A stretch of DNA of 64,000 bases from Brachyhypopomus gauderio (GCF_052324685.1 NW_027507071.1:93402-157401), one strand, 5' to 3'. Shown: positions 34,701 through 46,108, counted from the first letter of the stretch. Made by a program: numbers and translations. The notes: generated by a model not told the origin, from the sequence alone.

Positions 34701-35654
34701 ATCTCTGTCTGATACGCCAGGCTCTAGTGAAGGCAGACGAGCGCATAAAGAGCGGAAGTGTGATAAAGACTCTGGGCAGCCACACCTTTCCTCCACCCTG
34801 AAGGAGCGAGGCAGATCCAGGCAGGGACATTATCGCGAGCGGGAAAACCGGAGTCGGGAGCGCTACGGGCATCGCCATCGCCATCGCAATCGTTCCAACA
34901 GAGACCACCATACTGATAAGGATCGCTCGGCCAGTCGAGAGAGGATCCCTGGAGAGCGAGAGGGAGATCGCCACCGGGACGGGCACACCCACCACCGCCG
35001 AGACCACTACCACCACCGGCGCCATCACAGCAGCAAGGACGAACGAGACCGGGATGTGGAGAATGGTCAAGGTGACTTCCCTCGCTCATTTGAGTACTAT
35101 GTTGGGAAGAAAGACTCGGGACACAAGCGGGCTAAAGCACCACGCCCCGCCAGCCCTGCCCCGCGGCCCCAGGCACAAAAGCGTAGCCTGTCGGACAGGG
35201 AGGATCCATGTGAAGAGCGGCCTGTCAAAAAACATAAGAAATCCAAGAAGAAGAAGAAGGACAAGCGGAGGTAAGGAGCTATTTATGTTGCATGAGAACG
35301 GCCATTGCTATACTGTGTGTGACCAGGAGGGGTCAGCAAACAGAACTGTTACTGTTGTAGAAAATCTAGCAACCATAAGCCAGAAAGTGTACTACAGTTT
35401 CCTTAAGCAAATCATTTTCAATCTGCAGGAGTTCTGAGAGGGACCCATCAGACAGGAATGGGGACAGCAGCTCCTTCCGACACAAAAAGATGAAAAAGAA
35501 GAGGAGGAGGCACAACTTGGAGGAGGAGCCTCGTATGGAGTGTCGCTCTGGCCATAGCTTAGACAAACGTAAGCGCTGCCTCAGCTCCGACCCAGACGAG
35601 TCTTCACCCAGCGCCAAGCGACCTACTACTGAGGACTATTACCAGACTCAGTAG
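30071..35654 (+). CDS. usp42: USP42-like ubiquitin-specific protease, complete copy
   Basis: Thirteen coding exons join in frame: 30071-30110, 30234-30443, 31218-31328, 31433-31532, 32461-32528, 32706-32776, 33122-33204, 33605-33713, 33816-33956, 34047-34147, 34282-34357, 34525-35270, 35429-35654; total 2082 bp, 693 residues. The peptidase C19 domain has the Cys box [20 protein letters not shown], the zinc-ribbon CMMC-type and [13 protein letters not shown] blocks, [11 protein letters not shown], the His box [13 protein letters not shown] and WYKMNDAS. The domain matches USP42 (close to USP36), a nuclear deubiquitinase. The C-terminal part is Arg/His/Ser-rich and ends with basic runs ([15 protein letters not shown]) and EDYYQTQ-stop. 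It is about half the length of human USP42 (about 1300 residues), mainly because the disordered middle is short. The start is the first ATG after an acceptor. The 3' half is repeated downstream. Confidence 0.88.
31723..31773. repeat. (TTA)n microsatellite in a USP intron
   Basis: About 16 units of a TTA/ATT repeat in the intron between exons 4 and 5. Confidence 0.9.
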
Positions 35655-36861
35655 ATCGTGCTCTGATGCCACGCTCCCTCCTTCGCCTTCCTCTGGACAG
35701 ACAAAAGCGATGTCCGAGCCTCTTACTCAGGATATCGCTCCCCTGCTGTCCCCGCCTCCGCACAGGCCCCATTCAGCCCCCGAGACGCCAGCTAAGCCAA
35801 CCGACACCACGCCTCGCACCCAGACGGCCTCGGCTGAGGAGCCCATCTACTGCCACGACACCCATGTGACGAAAGGCACCACGGCGCCCCCAGAGGCCAA
35901 CCACGACCTCTGCTCACAGGGGGGCGACGGGCACGTGGCTTTAGAGAGGCCCGTGGCAACCGCGGACGCCTTTGTGCCCAACGGCGATGACTGCAGGGAA
36001 GATGCGGTGGCGTCTCTGTCTGGTGCGCCAGGCTCTAGAGAAGGCAGACGAGCGCGTGAGGAGCGGAAGTGTGTGTGCCGCCTCAGCTGCGACCCAGACG
36101 GGTCTTCACCCAGCGCCAAGCGACCTACTACTGAGGACTAATACCAACTTAACGTCACTCAGGTGCATAAGGGTCAACTTTCTTTCCAAGTTTCAATTAT
36201 CCATTACAAACTAGTAATGAGCAGTGGTATGAAAGGCATTTTATACACTTTTATCACCGCACCACTGCACCATGCCAGGACATCTGACTGGGAACTGGTT
36301 GTTATTGTTCACTAGTATAATTGAGAGGACTGTGTTTTGTTTGTTTACACTGTTAAACTCTTACTTTCTGTTCCTGATATTCAGATTTCCCATAACTGAC
36401 CGCTGTTCACTTTGCAGAATAACTCTCCCATGAAGGAGGACCAAGGTGGCTCAAAGCCTGGTGGCAGCAACAGCGGCAGCGTCCCGAAGAGCCAGACCAG
36501 CCCCTGCAGTTCTTCGGCTGCCGCATCCCACCTGCGCCCGCTGCCCTCGTCCTCTTCCTCCAGCGCACCACAGTCTACCTCAGACCTCAGTTGGCCTGTG
36601 CAGGTGAACGGTGGCGCCGCCGCTCACAATAGAGCAGCTTTCCTGGTTCCGTATGGCCAAGAGTCATCCGACGAGTCCGACCAGGAAGGCGGAGCCTTGG
36701 ATAATGGCACAGGGAAGTCTTACCCTGGTGCCAAGGCATCCGACGGGAAAGGTGGGATGGATGGTCTCCTCTTCCACAGCTCAAGCTGCCTCACGCCCAA
36801 GACCAACGGAGAGAGGCCCGTGGCAACCGCGGACGCCTTTGTGCCCAACGACGATGACTGG
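33409..36861 (+). repeat. Tandem duplication unit 1 (3.45 kb) of the USP gene
   Basis: This block is followed head to tail by a near-identical block from 36862. Matching landmarks are offset by 3451 bp (33605 to 37056, 34525 to 37976) and by 3457 bp after a 6-bp insertion in the CATCGC repeat (35429 to 38886, 35710 to 39167). The unit starts in the intron before the [11 protein letters not shown] exon and runs past the stop codon into rearranged copies of the big C-terminal exon. Introns are conserved as well as exons, so this is a genomic, not an RNA-mediated, duplication. Confidence 0.88.
35700..36141 (+). pseudogene. USP C-terminal exon fragment, rearranged
   Basis: After a CTGGACAG acceptor-like site the frame reads MSEPLTQDIAPLLSPPPHRP, APETPAKPTDTTP, ALERPVATADAFVPNGDDC and then [16 protein letters not shown]. 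Its tail repeats the end of exon 13, and its middle repeats words also present at 36418-36863. It lies 3' of the stop of the complete copy, so it can only be translated if splicing skips exon 13's end or uses the site at 35699. A near-identical fragment is at 39157-39605. Confidence 0.65.
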
Positions 36862-37080
36862 GATAAAGGTGCTCTTTACTTCTGTCCCTTAACACACGGC
36901 AAGACTATCTTGGATAAGTCTGAGGCACACCGGTTTATCTCTGGATATAAACCAAGCTCTATTTGTTGTCATGGGACCACTAGTGGTGAATTTACTGTGG
37001 TCTGTGTTGCCTATTATCTTTTCTGTCCTCATTGTGAATTTGGTTGTGTTTGTAGATGTAAGAAAATGGTTCATGCCTGA
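36418..37080 (+). pseudogene. Chimeric USP ORF across the tandem-duplication junction
   Basis: Starting after the TTTGCAG acceptor, the frame reads [20 protein letters not shown]-free FLVPYGQESSDESDQEGG (a block like the VPYGAESS region of USP42) and RPVATADAFVPNDDDW. It then crosses the junction at about 36862 in frame into former intron sequence [19 protein letters not shown] and the exon words CRCKKMVHA, and ends at TGA 37078-37080. The fusion is direct and without a splice. Whether it is expressed is unknown. Confidence 0.7.
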
Positions 37081-39111
37081 AAAAGATTTACCGTCCACCG
37101 TAGCTCGAATGTGCTCACCATTGTTTTAAAGCGCTTCGACTTCAACGGAAGCAAAATTGCAAAGGTTTGACCACCGTACTTAATTCTGCCGCACTGTTGT
37201 ACACTTTCCTTAGTCGTTTCACGTGATCTATGCCGTTGCACAACTGTTCTCTGTCCCCCTGTGCAGGACGTGAGGTATCCAGAGTATCTGGACATGCGTC
37301 CGTTCATGTCGCAGTCCCACGGAGAGCCACAGCTCTACGGCCTGTACGCTGTGCTGGTCCACTCCGGGATTAGCTGCCACGCCGGACACTACTACTGCTA
37401 TGTGAAGGTTTGATGTGCTGCGCGGTTTCAGCATTCTCTGCGTTTTTGCACTGAGTTTCTGCTCTAGCTAATGGATGGAATAATGTTTTTATTTCAGTCT
37501 GGTAATGGGCAGTGGTATAAGATGAACGACGCATCAGTAACTGTAAGCGACATACAATCAGTGCTGAACCAACAAGCGTATTTACTGTTCTACATCCGGT
37601 AAGTTCAACCTAATGTTTAAACCAGCTCCAGATTTTTGAATAGTGGAATATTTAGAAAGGTATTTTATACACTTTTATTGACTGTAACTCTGTGACCCGT
37701 GGTCCCGGTCATTGCTCCCCTCGCCCGGTCAGCACGGCCAAGGTGAACGGGCCTCAGTTCACCTCCACCTCCTTCATCGGTCCACAGCTTCCTCCTCACA
37801 TGGCAAAGGTATCACCACACCACTGCACCATGCCAGGAAATCTGACTGGGAACTGGTTGTTATTGTTCACTAGTATAATTGAGAGGGCTGTGTTTTGTTT
37901 GTTTACACTGTTAAACTCTTACTTTCTGTTCCTGATATTCAGATTTCCCATAACTGACCGCTGTTCACTTTGCAGAATAACTCTCCCATGAAGGAGGACC
38001 AAGGTGGCTCAAAGCCTGGCAGCAGCAACAGCGGCAGCGTCCCGAAGAGCCAGCCCAGCCCCTGCAGTTCTTCGGCTGCCGCATCCCCGACCTCTGACCT
38101 CAGACGGCCTGTGCAGGTGAACAGTGGCGCCGCCGCTCACAATAGAGCAGCATCTCTGTCTGATGCGCCAGGCTCTAGTGAAGGCAGACGAGCGCATAAG
38201 GAGCGGAAGTGTGATAAAGACTCTGGGCAGCCACACCTTTCCTCCACCCTGAAGGAGCGAGGCAGATCCAGGCAGGGACATTATCGCGAGCGGGAAAACC
38301 GGAGTCGGGAGCGCTACGGGCACCGCCATCGCCATCGCCATCGCCATCGTTCCAACAGAGACCACCATACTGATAAGGATCGCTCGGCCAGTCGAGAGAG
38401 GATCCCTGGAGAGCGAGAGGGAGATCGCCACCGGGACGGGCACACCCACCACCGCCGAGACCACTACCACCACCGGCGCCATCACAGCAGCAAGGACGAA
38501 CGAGACCGGGATGTGGAGAATGGTCAAGGTGACTTCCCTCGCTCATTTGAGTACTATGTTGGGAAGAAAGACTCGGGACACAAGCGGGCTAAAGCACCAC
38601 GCCCCGCCAGCCCTGCCCCGCGGCCCCAGGCACAAAAGCGTAGCCTGTCGGACAGGGAGGATCCATGTGAAGAGCGGCCTGTCAAAAAACATAAGAAATC
38701 CAAGAAGAAGAAGAAGGACAAGCGGAGGTAAGGAGCTATTTATGTTGCATGAGAACGGCCATTGCTATACTGTGTGTGACCAGGAGGGGTCAGCAAACAG
38801 AACTGTTACTGTTGTAGAAAATCTAGCAACCATAAGCCAGAAAGTGTACTACAGTTTCCTTAAGCAAATCATTTTCAATCTGCAGGAGTTCTGAGAGGGA
38901 CCCATCAGACAGGAATGGGGACAGCAGCTCCTTCCGACACAAAAAGATGAAAAAGAAGAGGAGGAGGCACAACTTGGAGGAGGAGCCTCGTATGGAGTGT
39001 CGCTCTGGCCACAGCTTAGACAAACGTAAGCGCCGCCTCAGCTCCGACCCAGACGAGTCTTCACCCAGCGCCAAGCGACCTACTACTGAGGACTATTACC
39101 AGACTCAGTAG
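37056..39111 (+). pseudogene. USP42-like copy 2, 3' half only
   Basis: Exons equivalent to 8-13 of the complete copy are at 37056-37164, 37267-37407, 37498-37598, 37733-37808, 37976-38727 and 38886-39111, all with intact splice sites. The first carries TCA to TGA at 37078-37080, which stops translation right after CKKMVHA. The exons encoding the Cys box are missing. The large exon is 6 bp longer (two extra HR-type codons). From exon 9 on, the copy is almost identical to copy 1, including introns, so the duplication is recent. Confidence 0.85.
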
Positions 39112-39156
39112 ATCGTGCTCTGATGCCACGCTCCCTCCTTCGCCTTCCTCTGGACG

Positions 39157-39790
39157 GACAAAAGCGATGTCCGAGCCTCTTACTCAGGATGTCGCTCCCC
39201 TGCTGTCCCCGCCTCCGCACAGGCCCCATTCAGCCCCCGAGACGCCAGCTAAGCCAACCGACACCACGCCTCGCACCCAGATGGCCTCGGCTGAGGAGCC
39301 CATCTACTGCCACGACACCCATGTGACGAAAGGCACCACGGCGCCCCCAGAGGCCAACCACGACCTCTGCTCACAGGGGGGCGACGGGCACGTGGCTTTA
39401 GAGAGGCCCGTGGCAACCGCAGACGCCTTTGTGCCCAACGGCGATGACTGCAGGGAAGATGCGGTGGCGTCTCTGTCTGGTGCGCCAGGCTCTAGAGAAG
39501 GCAGACGAGCGCGTGAGGAGCGGAAGTGTGTGCGCCGCCTCAGCTGCGACCCAGACGGGTCTTCACCCAGCGCCAAGCCACCTACTACTGAGGACTATTA
39601 CCAACTTAACGTCACTCAGGTGCATAAGGGTCAACTTTCTTTCCAAGTTTCTATTATCCATTACAAACTAGTAATGAGCAGTGGTATGAGATGAACGATG
39701 CATCAGTATCTCTAAGTGACATACGATCAGTGTTGAACCAACAGGCGTACTTACTGTTCTACATCCAGTCATTTCAATCTAATGTTTAAA
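39157..39790 (+). pseudogene. USP exon fragments after copy 2
   Basis: 39167-39605 repeats the MSEPLTQDVAPLLSPPP fragment. It is followed at 39670-39770 by a diverged copy of exon 10 ([29 protein letters not shown]) whose donor is lost (ACATCCAGTCAT where copy 1 has ACATCCGGTAAG). In unit 1 this exon piece has been deleted down to GAGCAGTGGTATGAAAGG at 36217-36237. Unit 2 therefore preserves an older state. Confidence 0.7.
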
Positions 39791-39894
39791 CCATTATATT
39801 TAGAATATTTAGAAAGGCATTTTATACACTTTTATTCCCCCCCCCCCAATCCATCATTTTTAGGTCAACAGATCTTAAACTGAGACTGTAACTC

Positions 39895-40937
39895 TGTGAC
39901 CCGTGGTCCCGGTCATTGCTCCCCTCGCCCGGTCAGCACGGCCAAGGTGAACGGGCCTCAGTTCACCTCCACCTCCTTCATCGGTCCACAGCTTCCTCCT
40001 CACATGGCAAAGGTATCACCGCACCACTGCACCATGCCAGGACATCTGACTGGGAACTGGTTGTTATTGTTCACTAGTATAATTGAGAGGGCTGTGTTTT
40101 GTGTGTTTACACTGTTAAACTCTTACTTTCTGTTCCTGATATTCAGATTTCCCATAACTGACCGCTGTTCACTTTGCAGAATAACTCTCCCATGAAGGAG
40201 GACCAAGGTGGCTCAAAGCCTGGCAGCAGCAACAGCGGCAGCGTCCCGAAGAGCCGGCCCAGCACCTGCAGTTCTTCGGCTGCCGCATCCCACCTGCGCC
40301 CGCTGCCCTCGTCCTCTTCCTCCAGCGCACCACAGTCTACCTCAGACCTCAGTTGGCCTGTGCAGGTGAACGGTGGTGCCGCCGCTCACAATAGAGCAGC
40401 TTTCCTGGTTCCGTATGGCCAAGAGTCATCCGACGAGTCCGACCAGGAAGGCGGAGCCTTGGATAATGGCACAGGGAAGTCTTACCCTGGTGCCAAGGCA
40501 TCCGACGGGAAAGGTGGGATGGATGGTCCCCTCTTCCACAGCTCAAGCTGCCTCACGCCCAAGACCAACGGAGAGAGGCCCGTGGCAACCGCGGACGCCT
40601 TTGTGCCCAACGGCGATGACTGCAGGGAAGATGCGACGGCACCTCTGTCTGGTGCGCCAGGCTCTAGAGAAGGCAGACGAGCGCGTGAGGAGCGGAAGTG
40701 TGTGCGCCGCCTCAGCTGCGACCCAGATGAGTCTTCACCCAGCGCCAAGCGACCTACTACTGAGGACTATTACCAACTTAACGTCACTCAGGTGCATAAG
40801 GGTCAACTTTCTTTCCAAGTTTCAATTATCCATTACAAACTAGTAATGAGCAGTGGTATGAAAGGCATTTTATACACTTTTATCTCCCCCCCCCCCCCAA
40901 TCCATCATTTTTAGGTCAACAGATCTTATGTAACTCT
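39895..40937 (+). repeat. USP array, 1042-bp tandem unit, first copy (copy 3)
   Basis: Exon 11-like sequence (about 39945-40012), the intron, and an exon 12-like block from 40180 are repeated again with an offset of 1042 bp at 40938. The exon 12-like frame runs from 40180 to a stop at 40912-40914 and ends in intron-derived sequence. It carries the FLVPYGQESSDESDQEGG block that copy 1 lacks and the [15 protein letters not shown] end. Confidence 0.75.
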
Positions 40938-41221
40938 GTGACCCATGGTCCCGGTCATTGCTCCCCTCGCCCGGTCAGCACGGCCAAGGTGAACGGGCCT
41001 CAGTTCACCTCCACCTCCGTCATCGGTCCACAGCTTCCTCCTCACATGGCAAAGGTATCACCGCACCACTGCACCATGCCAGGAAATCTGACTGGGAACT
41101 GGTTGTTATTGTTCACTAGTATAATTGAGAGGGCTGTGTTTTGTTTGTTTACACTGTTAAACTCTTACTTTCTGTTCCTTATATTCAGATTTCCCATAAC
41201 TGACCGCTGTTCACTTTGCAG

Positions 41222-41458
41222 AATAACTCTCCCATGAAGGAGGACCAAGGTGGCTCAAAGCCTGGCAGCAGCAACAGCAGCAGCATCCCGAAGACGGGCC
41301 CTGGATCGTCTCTCTCTTCCTCTGCATCTCAACCCGTGCGGCCCACGGCCATACCGGAAGCACCGAACAGGCCTAAGATGACCTTCCTCATCGGCCAGGG
41401 AAAGACAGTGCGGCCGAGCCAGAGCCAGCCCAGCCCTTGCAGTTCTGAGAAGGGGTAG
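41222..41458 (+). pseudogene. USP array, last exon fragment (copy 4)
   Basis: After the TTTGCAG acceptor the frame reads [20 protein letters not shown], then PNRPKMTFLIGQGKTVRPSQ and [11 protein letters not shown]-stop. The middle corresponds to the PKKQKITISIHNKLPVRQ region of USP42 and is absent from the three copies upstream, so this copy keeps a piece of the ancestral exon. It ends abruptly in satellite DNA. Confidence 0.72.
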
Positions 41459-41460
41459 CA

Positions 41461-44400
41461 GCATTTTGTGGACTGGCATGTGACGTTTTTATGCCACTGG
41501 CATAAAAGGAAATGGCGTTTCAAGTGCCACTGGCACTTTCTGGTGTCCTGCGGTATATGCCACTTTTTCGTGGGATATGCCACTGTCTAAGAGGAATATA
41601 CTCGACTTTTAGTGGACTTTCCCACTTTATAAAGTTTCCAAAAGAAAAAAACATTAGGCTAAAAGGCTAAGCTAATGTTACCTGAGGTAGCAGTATACCT
41701 TTAGAAAACGTACAGCTAAGTGCAATATACCCGAGTGTAATATGCCACTACCGAGTGGAATATGCCACTGCTAATATGCCACAGTTAAGTCAGATATGCC
41801 ACTGTTAATAGGAATATGCCGCTGTTAATACGAATATGCTGCTGTTAATAGCAATATGCCGCTGTTAATAGGAATATGCCACTGCTAATATGCCGCTGCT
41901 GAGTCCGATATGCCACTACCGAGCGTAATATGCCACTACCAAGCGTAATATGCCACTACCAAGCGTAATACGCTACTGTTAATAGGAATATGCCACTGTT
42001 TATAGGAATATGCCGCTGTTAATAGTGAATATGCCGCTGTTAATAGGAATATGCCACTGCTAATATGCCGCTGCTGAGTCCGATATGCCACTACCGAGCG
42101 TAATATGCCACTACCGAGTGGAATATGCCACTACCAAGCGCAATATGCCACTACCGTGTGTAATATGCCACTACTGAGCGTAATATGCCACTATCGAGCG
42201 TAATATGCCACTGTTAATAGGAATATGCCGCTGTTCATAGGAATATGCCACTGCTAATATGCCGCTGCTGAGTCCGATATGCCACTACCGAGCATAATAT
42301 GCCACTACCGAGCGTAATATGCCACTACCGAGTGGAATATGCCACTACCGAGCGGAATATGCCACTACCGTGTGTAATATGCCACTACCGAGCGTAATAT
42401 GCCACTATCGAGCGAAATATGCCACTACCGAGCGTAATATGCCACTACCGAGTGGAATATGCCACTACCAAGCGCAATATGCCACTACCGTGTGTAATAT
42501 GCCACTACCGAGCGTAATATGCCACTATCGAGCGTAATATGCCACTACCAAGCGCAATATGCCACTACCGTGTGTAATATGCCACTACCGAGCGTAATAT
42601 GCCACTATCGAGCGTAATATGCCACTGTTAATAGGAATATGTCGCTGTTCATAGGAATATGCCACTGCTAATATGCCGCTGCTGAGTCCGATATGCCACT
42701 ACCGAGTGTAATATGCCACTACCGAGTGGAATATGCCACTACCGAGCGGAATATGCCACTACCGTGTGTAATATGCCACTACCGAGCGGAATATGCCACT
42801 ACCGTGTGTAATATGCCACTACCGAGCGTAATATGCCACTATCGAGCGAAATATGCCACTACCGAGCGTAATATGCCACTACCGAGCGGAATATGCCACT
42901 ACCGAGCGGAATATGCCACTACCGTGTGTAATATGCCACTACCGAGCGTAATATGCCACTATCGAGCGAAATATGCCACTACCGAGTGGAATATGCCACT
43001 ACAAAGCGCAATATGCCACTACCGTGTGTAATATGCCACTACCAAGCGTAATATGCCACTACCGAGCATAATATGCCACTGTTAATAGGAATATGCCGCT
43101 GTTAATAGGAATATGCCACTGCTAATATGCCGCTGCTGAGTCCAATATGCCATTACCGAGCGGAACATGCCACTACCGAGCAGAATATGCCACTACCGAG
43201 CAGAATATGCCACTACCGAGCGTAATATGCTACTGTTAATAGGAATATGCCGCGGTTAATAGGAATATGCCACTGCTAATATGCCGCTGCTGAGTAAGAT
43301 ATGCCACTACCGAGCAGAATATGCCACTACCGAGCGGAATATGCCACTACCGAGCGGAATATGCCACTACAGAGTGTAATATGCTACTGTTAATATGCCG
43401 CTGTTAATAGGAATATGCCACTGCTAATATGCCACTGCTAATATGCCGCTGCTGAGTCCGATATGCCACTACCGAGCGGAATATGCCACTACCGAGTGTA
43501 ATATGCTACTGTTATTAGGAATATGCCGCTGTTAATAGGAATATGCCACTGTTAATAGGAATGTGCCTCTGTTAATAGGAATATGCCACTGTTAATAGGA
43601 ATATGCCACTGCTAATATGCAGCTGCTGAGTCCGATATGCCACTACCGAGCGGAATATGCCACTACCGTGTGTAATATGCAACTACCGAGCGTAATATGC
43701 CACTATCGAGCTAAATATGCCACTACTGAGCGGAATATGCCACTACCGAGTGTAATATGCCACTACCGAGCGTAATATGCTACTGTTAATAAGAATATGC
43801 CGCTGTTAATAGGAATATGCCACTGCTAATATGCCGCTGCTGAGTCCGATATGCCACTACCGAGCGTAATATGCCACTACCGAGTGGAATATGCCACTAC
43901 CAAGCGCAATATGCCACTACCGTGTGTAATATGCCACTACCGAACGTAATATGCCACTATCGAGAGTAATATGCCACTGTTAATAGGAATATGCCGCTGT
44001 TCATAGGAATATGCCACTGCTAATATGCCGCTGCTGAGTCCGATATGCCACTACCGAGCGTAATATGCCACTACTGAGCGGAATATGCCACTACCGAGTG
44101 TAATATGCTACTGTTAATAGGAATATGCTGCTGTTAATAGGAATATGCCGCTGTTAATAGGAATATGCCACTGCTAATATGCCGCTGCTGAGTCTGATAT
44201 GCCACTACCGAGCGTAATATGCCACTACTGAGCGGAATATGCCACTACCGAGCGGAATATGCCACTACCGAGTGTAATATGCCACTACCGAGTGTAATAT
44301 GCTACTGTTAATATGCCGCTGTTAATAGGAATATGCCACTGCTAATATGCCGCTGCTGAGTCCGATATGCCACTACCGAGCGTAAAATGCCACTACCAAG

Positions 44401-44825
44401 CAGAATATGCCACTACCGAGTGTAATATGCTACTGTTAATAGGAATATGCCGCTGTTAATAGGAATATGCCACTGTTAATATGCCGCTGCTGAGTCCGAT
44501 TTGCCACTACCGAGCGTAAAATGCCACTACCAAGCGGAATATGCCACTACTGAGTGGAATATGCCACTACCAAGCAGAATATGCCACTACCGAGTGTAAT
44601 ATGCTACTGTTAATAGGAATATGCCGCTGTTAATAGGAATATGCCACTGTTAATATGCCGCTGCTGAGTCCGATTTGCCACTACCGAGCGTAAAATGCCA
44701 CTACCAAGTGCAATATGCCACTACTGAGTGTAATATGCCACTACCGAGCGGAATATGCCACTACCGTGTGTAATATGCCACTACTGAGTGTAATATGCCA
44801 CTACCGTGTGTAATATGCCACTACA
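41461..44825. repeat. 20-bp satellite with higher-order structure
   Basis: About 160 units of a 20-bp repeat. The two main unit types are TAATATGCCACTACCGAGCG and GAATATGCCGCTGTTAATAG. A longer cassette centred on GCTAATATGCCGCTGCTGAG followed by TCC recurs about 14 times at intervals of roughly 160-450 bp, giving a higher-order pattern. The left 230 bp (41461-41700) hold diverged, unevenly spaced TGCCACT words, as if the array grew from there. The array starts at the end of the last USP fragment and stops at 44825. Because 20 is not a multiple of 3, it is open in long stretches with 60-bp peptide periods, which has no coding meaning. Confidence 0.95.
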
Positions 44826-44942
44826 CTCTTCTCTCTGTACTGCCTCTGATACTGCTTCCACTCTTCCCCCATTTGTACCTGTGTTTCCCTGGGCAGATCT
44901 GTGACTGGATGTTTGTGATCTTTCCCTGTCTCTTTCTCTTTG

Positions 44943-45040
44943 ATAGCTAAAGTACAGAAGATGACTGAAATAAGTCTAATGTCCAGGGCCTTAATTTATC
45001 TTCCATTTTGACATCAAACCTCTCAATAAAACTACCCTTT
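44943..45040 (+). other. Possible terminal non-coding exon with poly(A) signal
   Basis: After the satellite, a pyrimidine-rich stretch leads to TCTTTGATAG (acceptor-like). About 75 bp later AATAAA occurs at 45025-45030. It could be the original 3' end of the USP gene, now separated from the coding part by the array and the satellite. Weak evidence. Confidence 0.35.
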
Positions 45041-45968
45041 CAGGAGACCTACATCACTGATTTTACTTTCTCATGAAACACTAGCATGTGTATGTGAGGG
45101 TATATGTAGTGTATCTTTGCCTTATTTTAACAAGATAATTTGTCCTTGCAGCAGGATTCGCATTAACATGCGCTGTGTGAGCCACTTTTTCTTTACTTGT
45201 AAGTGGCATCTATTAGAAGAGGAGATGCATACACATGTTTCCACCTACATACTTCTTGTTTATGTGCACTTAGAAATGTGAAATTAAAAACAGATTTCAT
45301 TTTGAGATTTTATCATTCTTTTTAGACTACATTTCAAGCTGCATGTAATTTTAATAATAACAATACTTTTAATAATCTTATTATTAATAATAATACAGAA
45401 TACAATATAATAATACAAAAAACTACAAAAGTAGAAATATTGTCCAGAAATTGATAAAATTTGTCTCATAAAGGAAAGGGTGCAATGGTGTAACCCGGTT
45501 ACTCCACAGGACATTTAAAATTGAATCCAAATTTTGCGTGCATAATTGTGGAAGACTATGTAAACATTTGACCTTGGTTTAGAATATTTCAAACTATTTT
45601 TCATGTTAACTTGAATATTTTATGATGATTTATATTTATTAACATTTTACTGAGGTCATACCATTTGGTGTGTATTCTAATCATACCTGACCATGACCTG
45701 AATCTGCTTTATTTTGTCAAATTTTACAGTCAAAACATTTACAAGTCAAATCTTGACTTGTGGCAGTCAGGGTCTTCAGAGGTCCTTCTGTTTGACATCA
45801 CATTCTGTTACGTGATCTTCTGGCTCAAAATGTTCAAAATGGCTCTAAAAAGGGTGGTTACATGAGTAGACATACCAGACGTTTGACTTGGCAGACATGA
45901 TTCCCCATGTTAATGGAAATATTCAGAACTGCCATGTTTCTCTATTATTATTTGATATTAAAAAATAC
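45041..45968. other. No gene recognised
   Basis: AT-rich sequence with AAT-type low complexity near 45350-45410. Confidence 0.5.
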
Positions 45969-46108
45969 TTCCATCCATCCATCCATTATCTGAACCGCTT
46001 AATCCCGCTAGTCGGGGTCACGGGGGGGCTGGAGCCAATCCCAAGATCTCCGGGCGAAGGCAGGGTACACCATGGGCAGGTCGCCAGTCCACCGCATGGC
46101 CTAAAAAA
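45969..46108 (-). mobile_element. 3' end of an RTE/Rex3-like LINE
   Basis: On the minus strand GGTGTACCCTGCCTTCGCCC and GGGATTGGCTCCAGCCCCCC lead to AAGCGGTTCAGATAATGGAT and a (GGAT)n tail, seen as CCATCCATCCATCC. This is the typical tail of a very common fish retroposon. Only about 140 bp remain. Confidence 0.7.

Noticed and set aside
34558-35089. Minus-strand frames of 120-170 codons opposite USP exon 12 (and at 38009-38546)
   Set aside because: Shadows of the low-complexity Arg/His-rich exon on the other strand.
42319-43031. Long open frames with a MPLPSGICHYRAEYATT-type repeat
   Set aside because: They are translations of the 20-bp satellite; the 60-bp peptide period follows from 20 not dividing by 3, and there is no gene context.
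41461-44825. CRISPR-like array of short repeats
   Set aside because: Units are contiguous with no unique spacers; this is a eukaryotic satellite.
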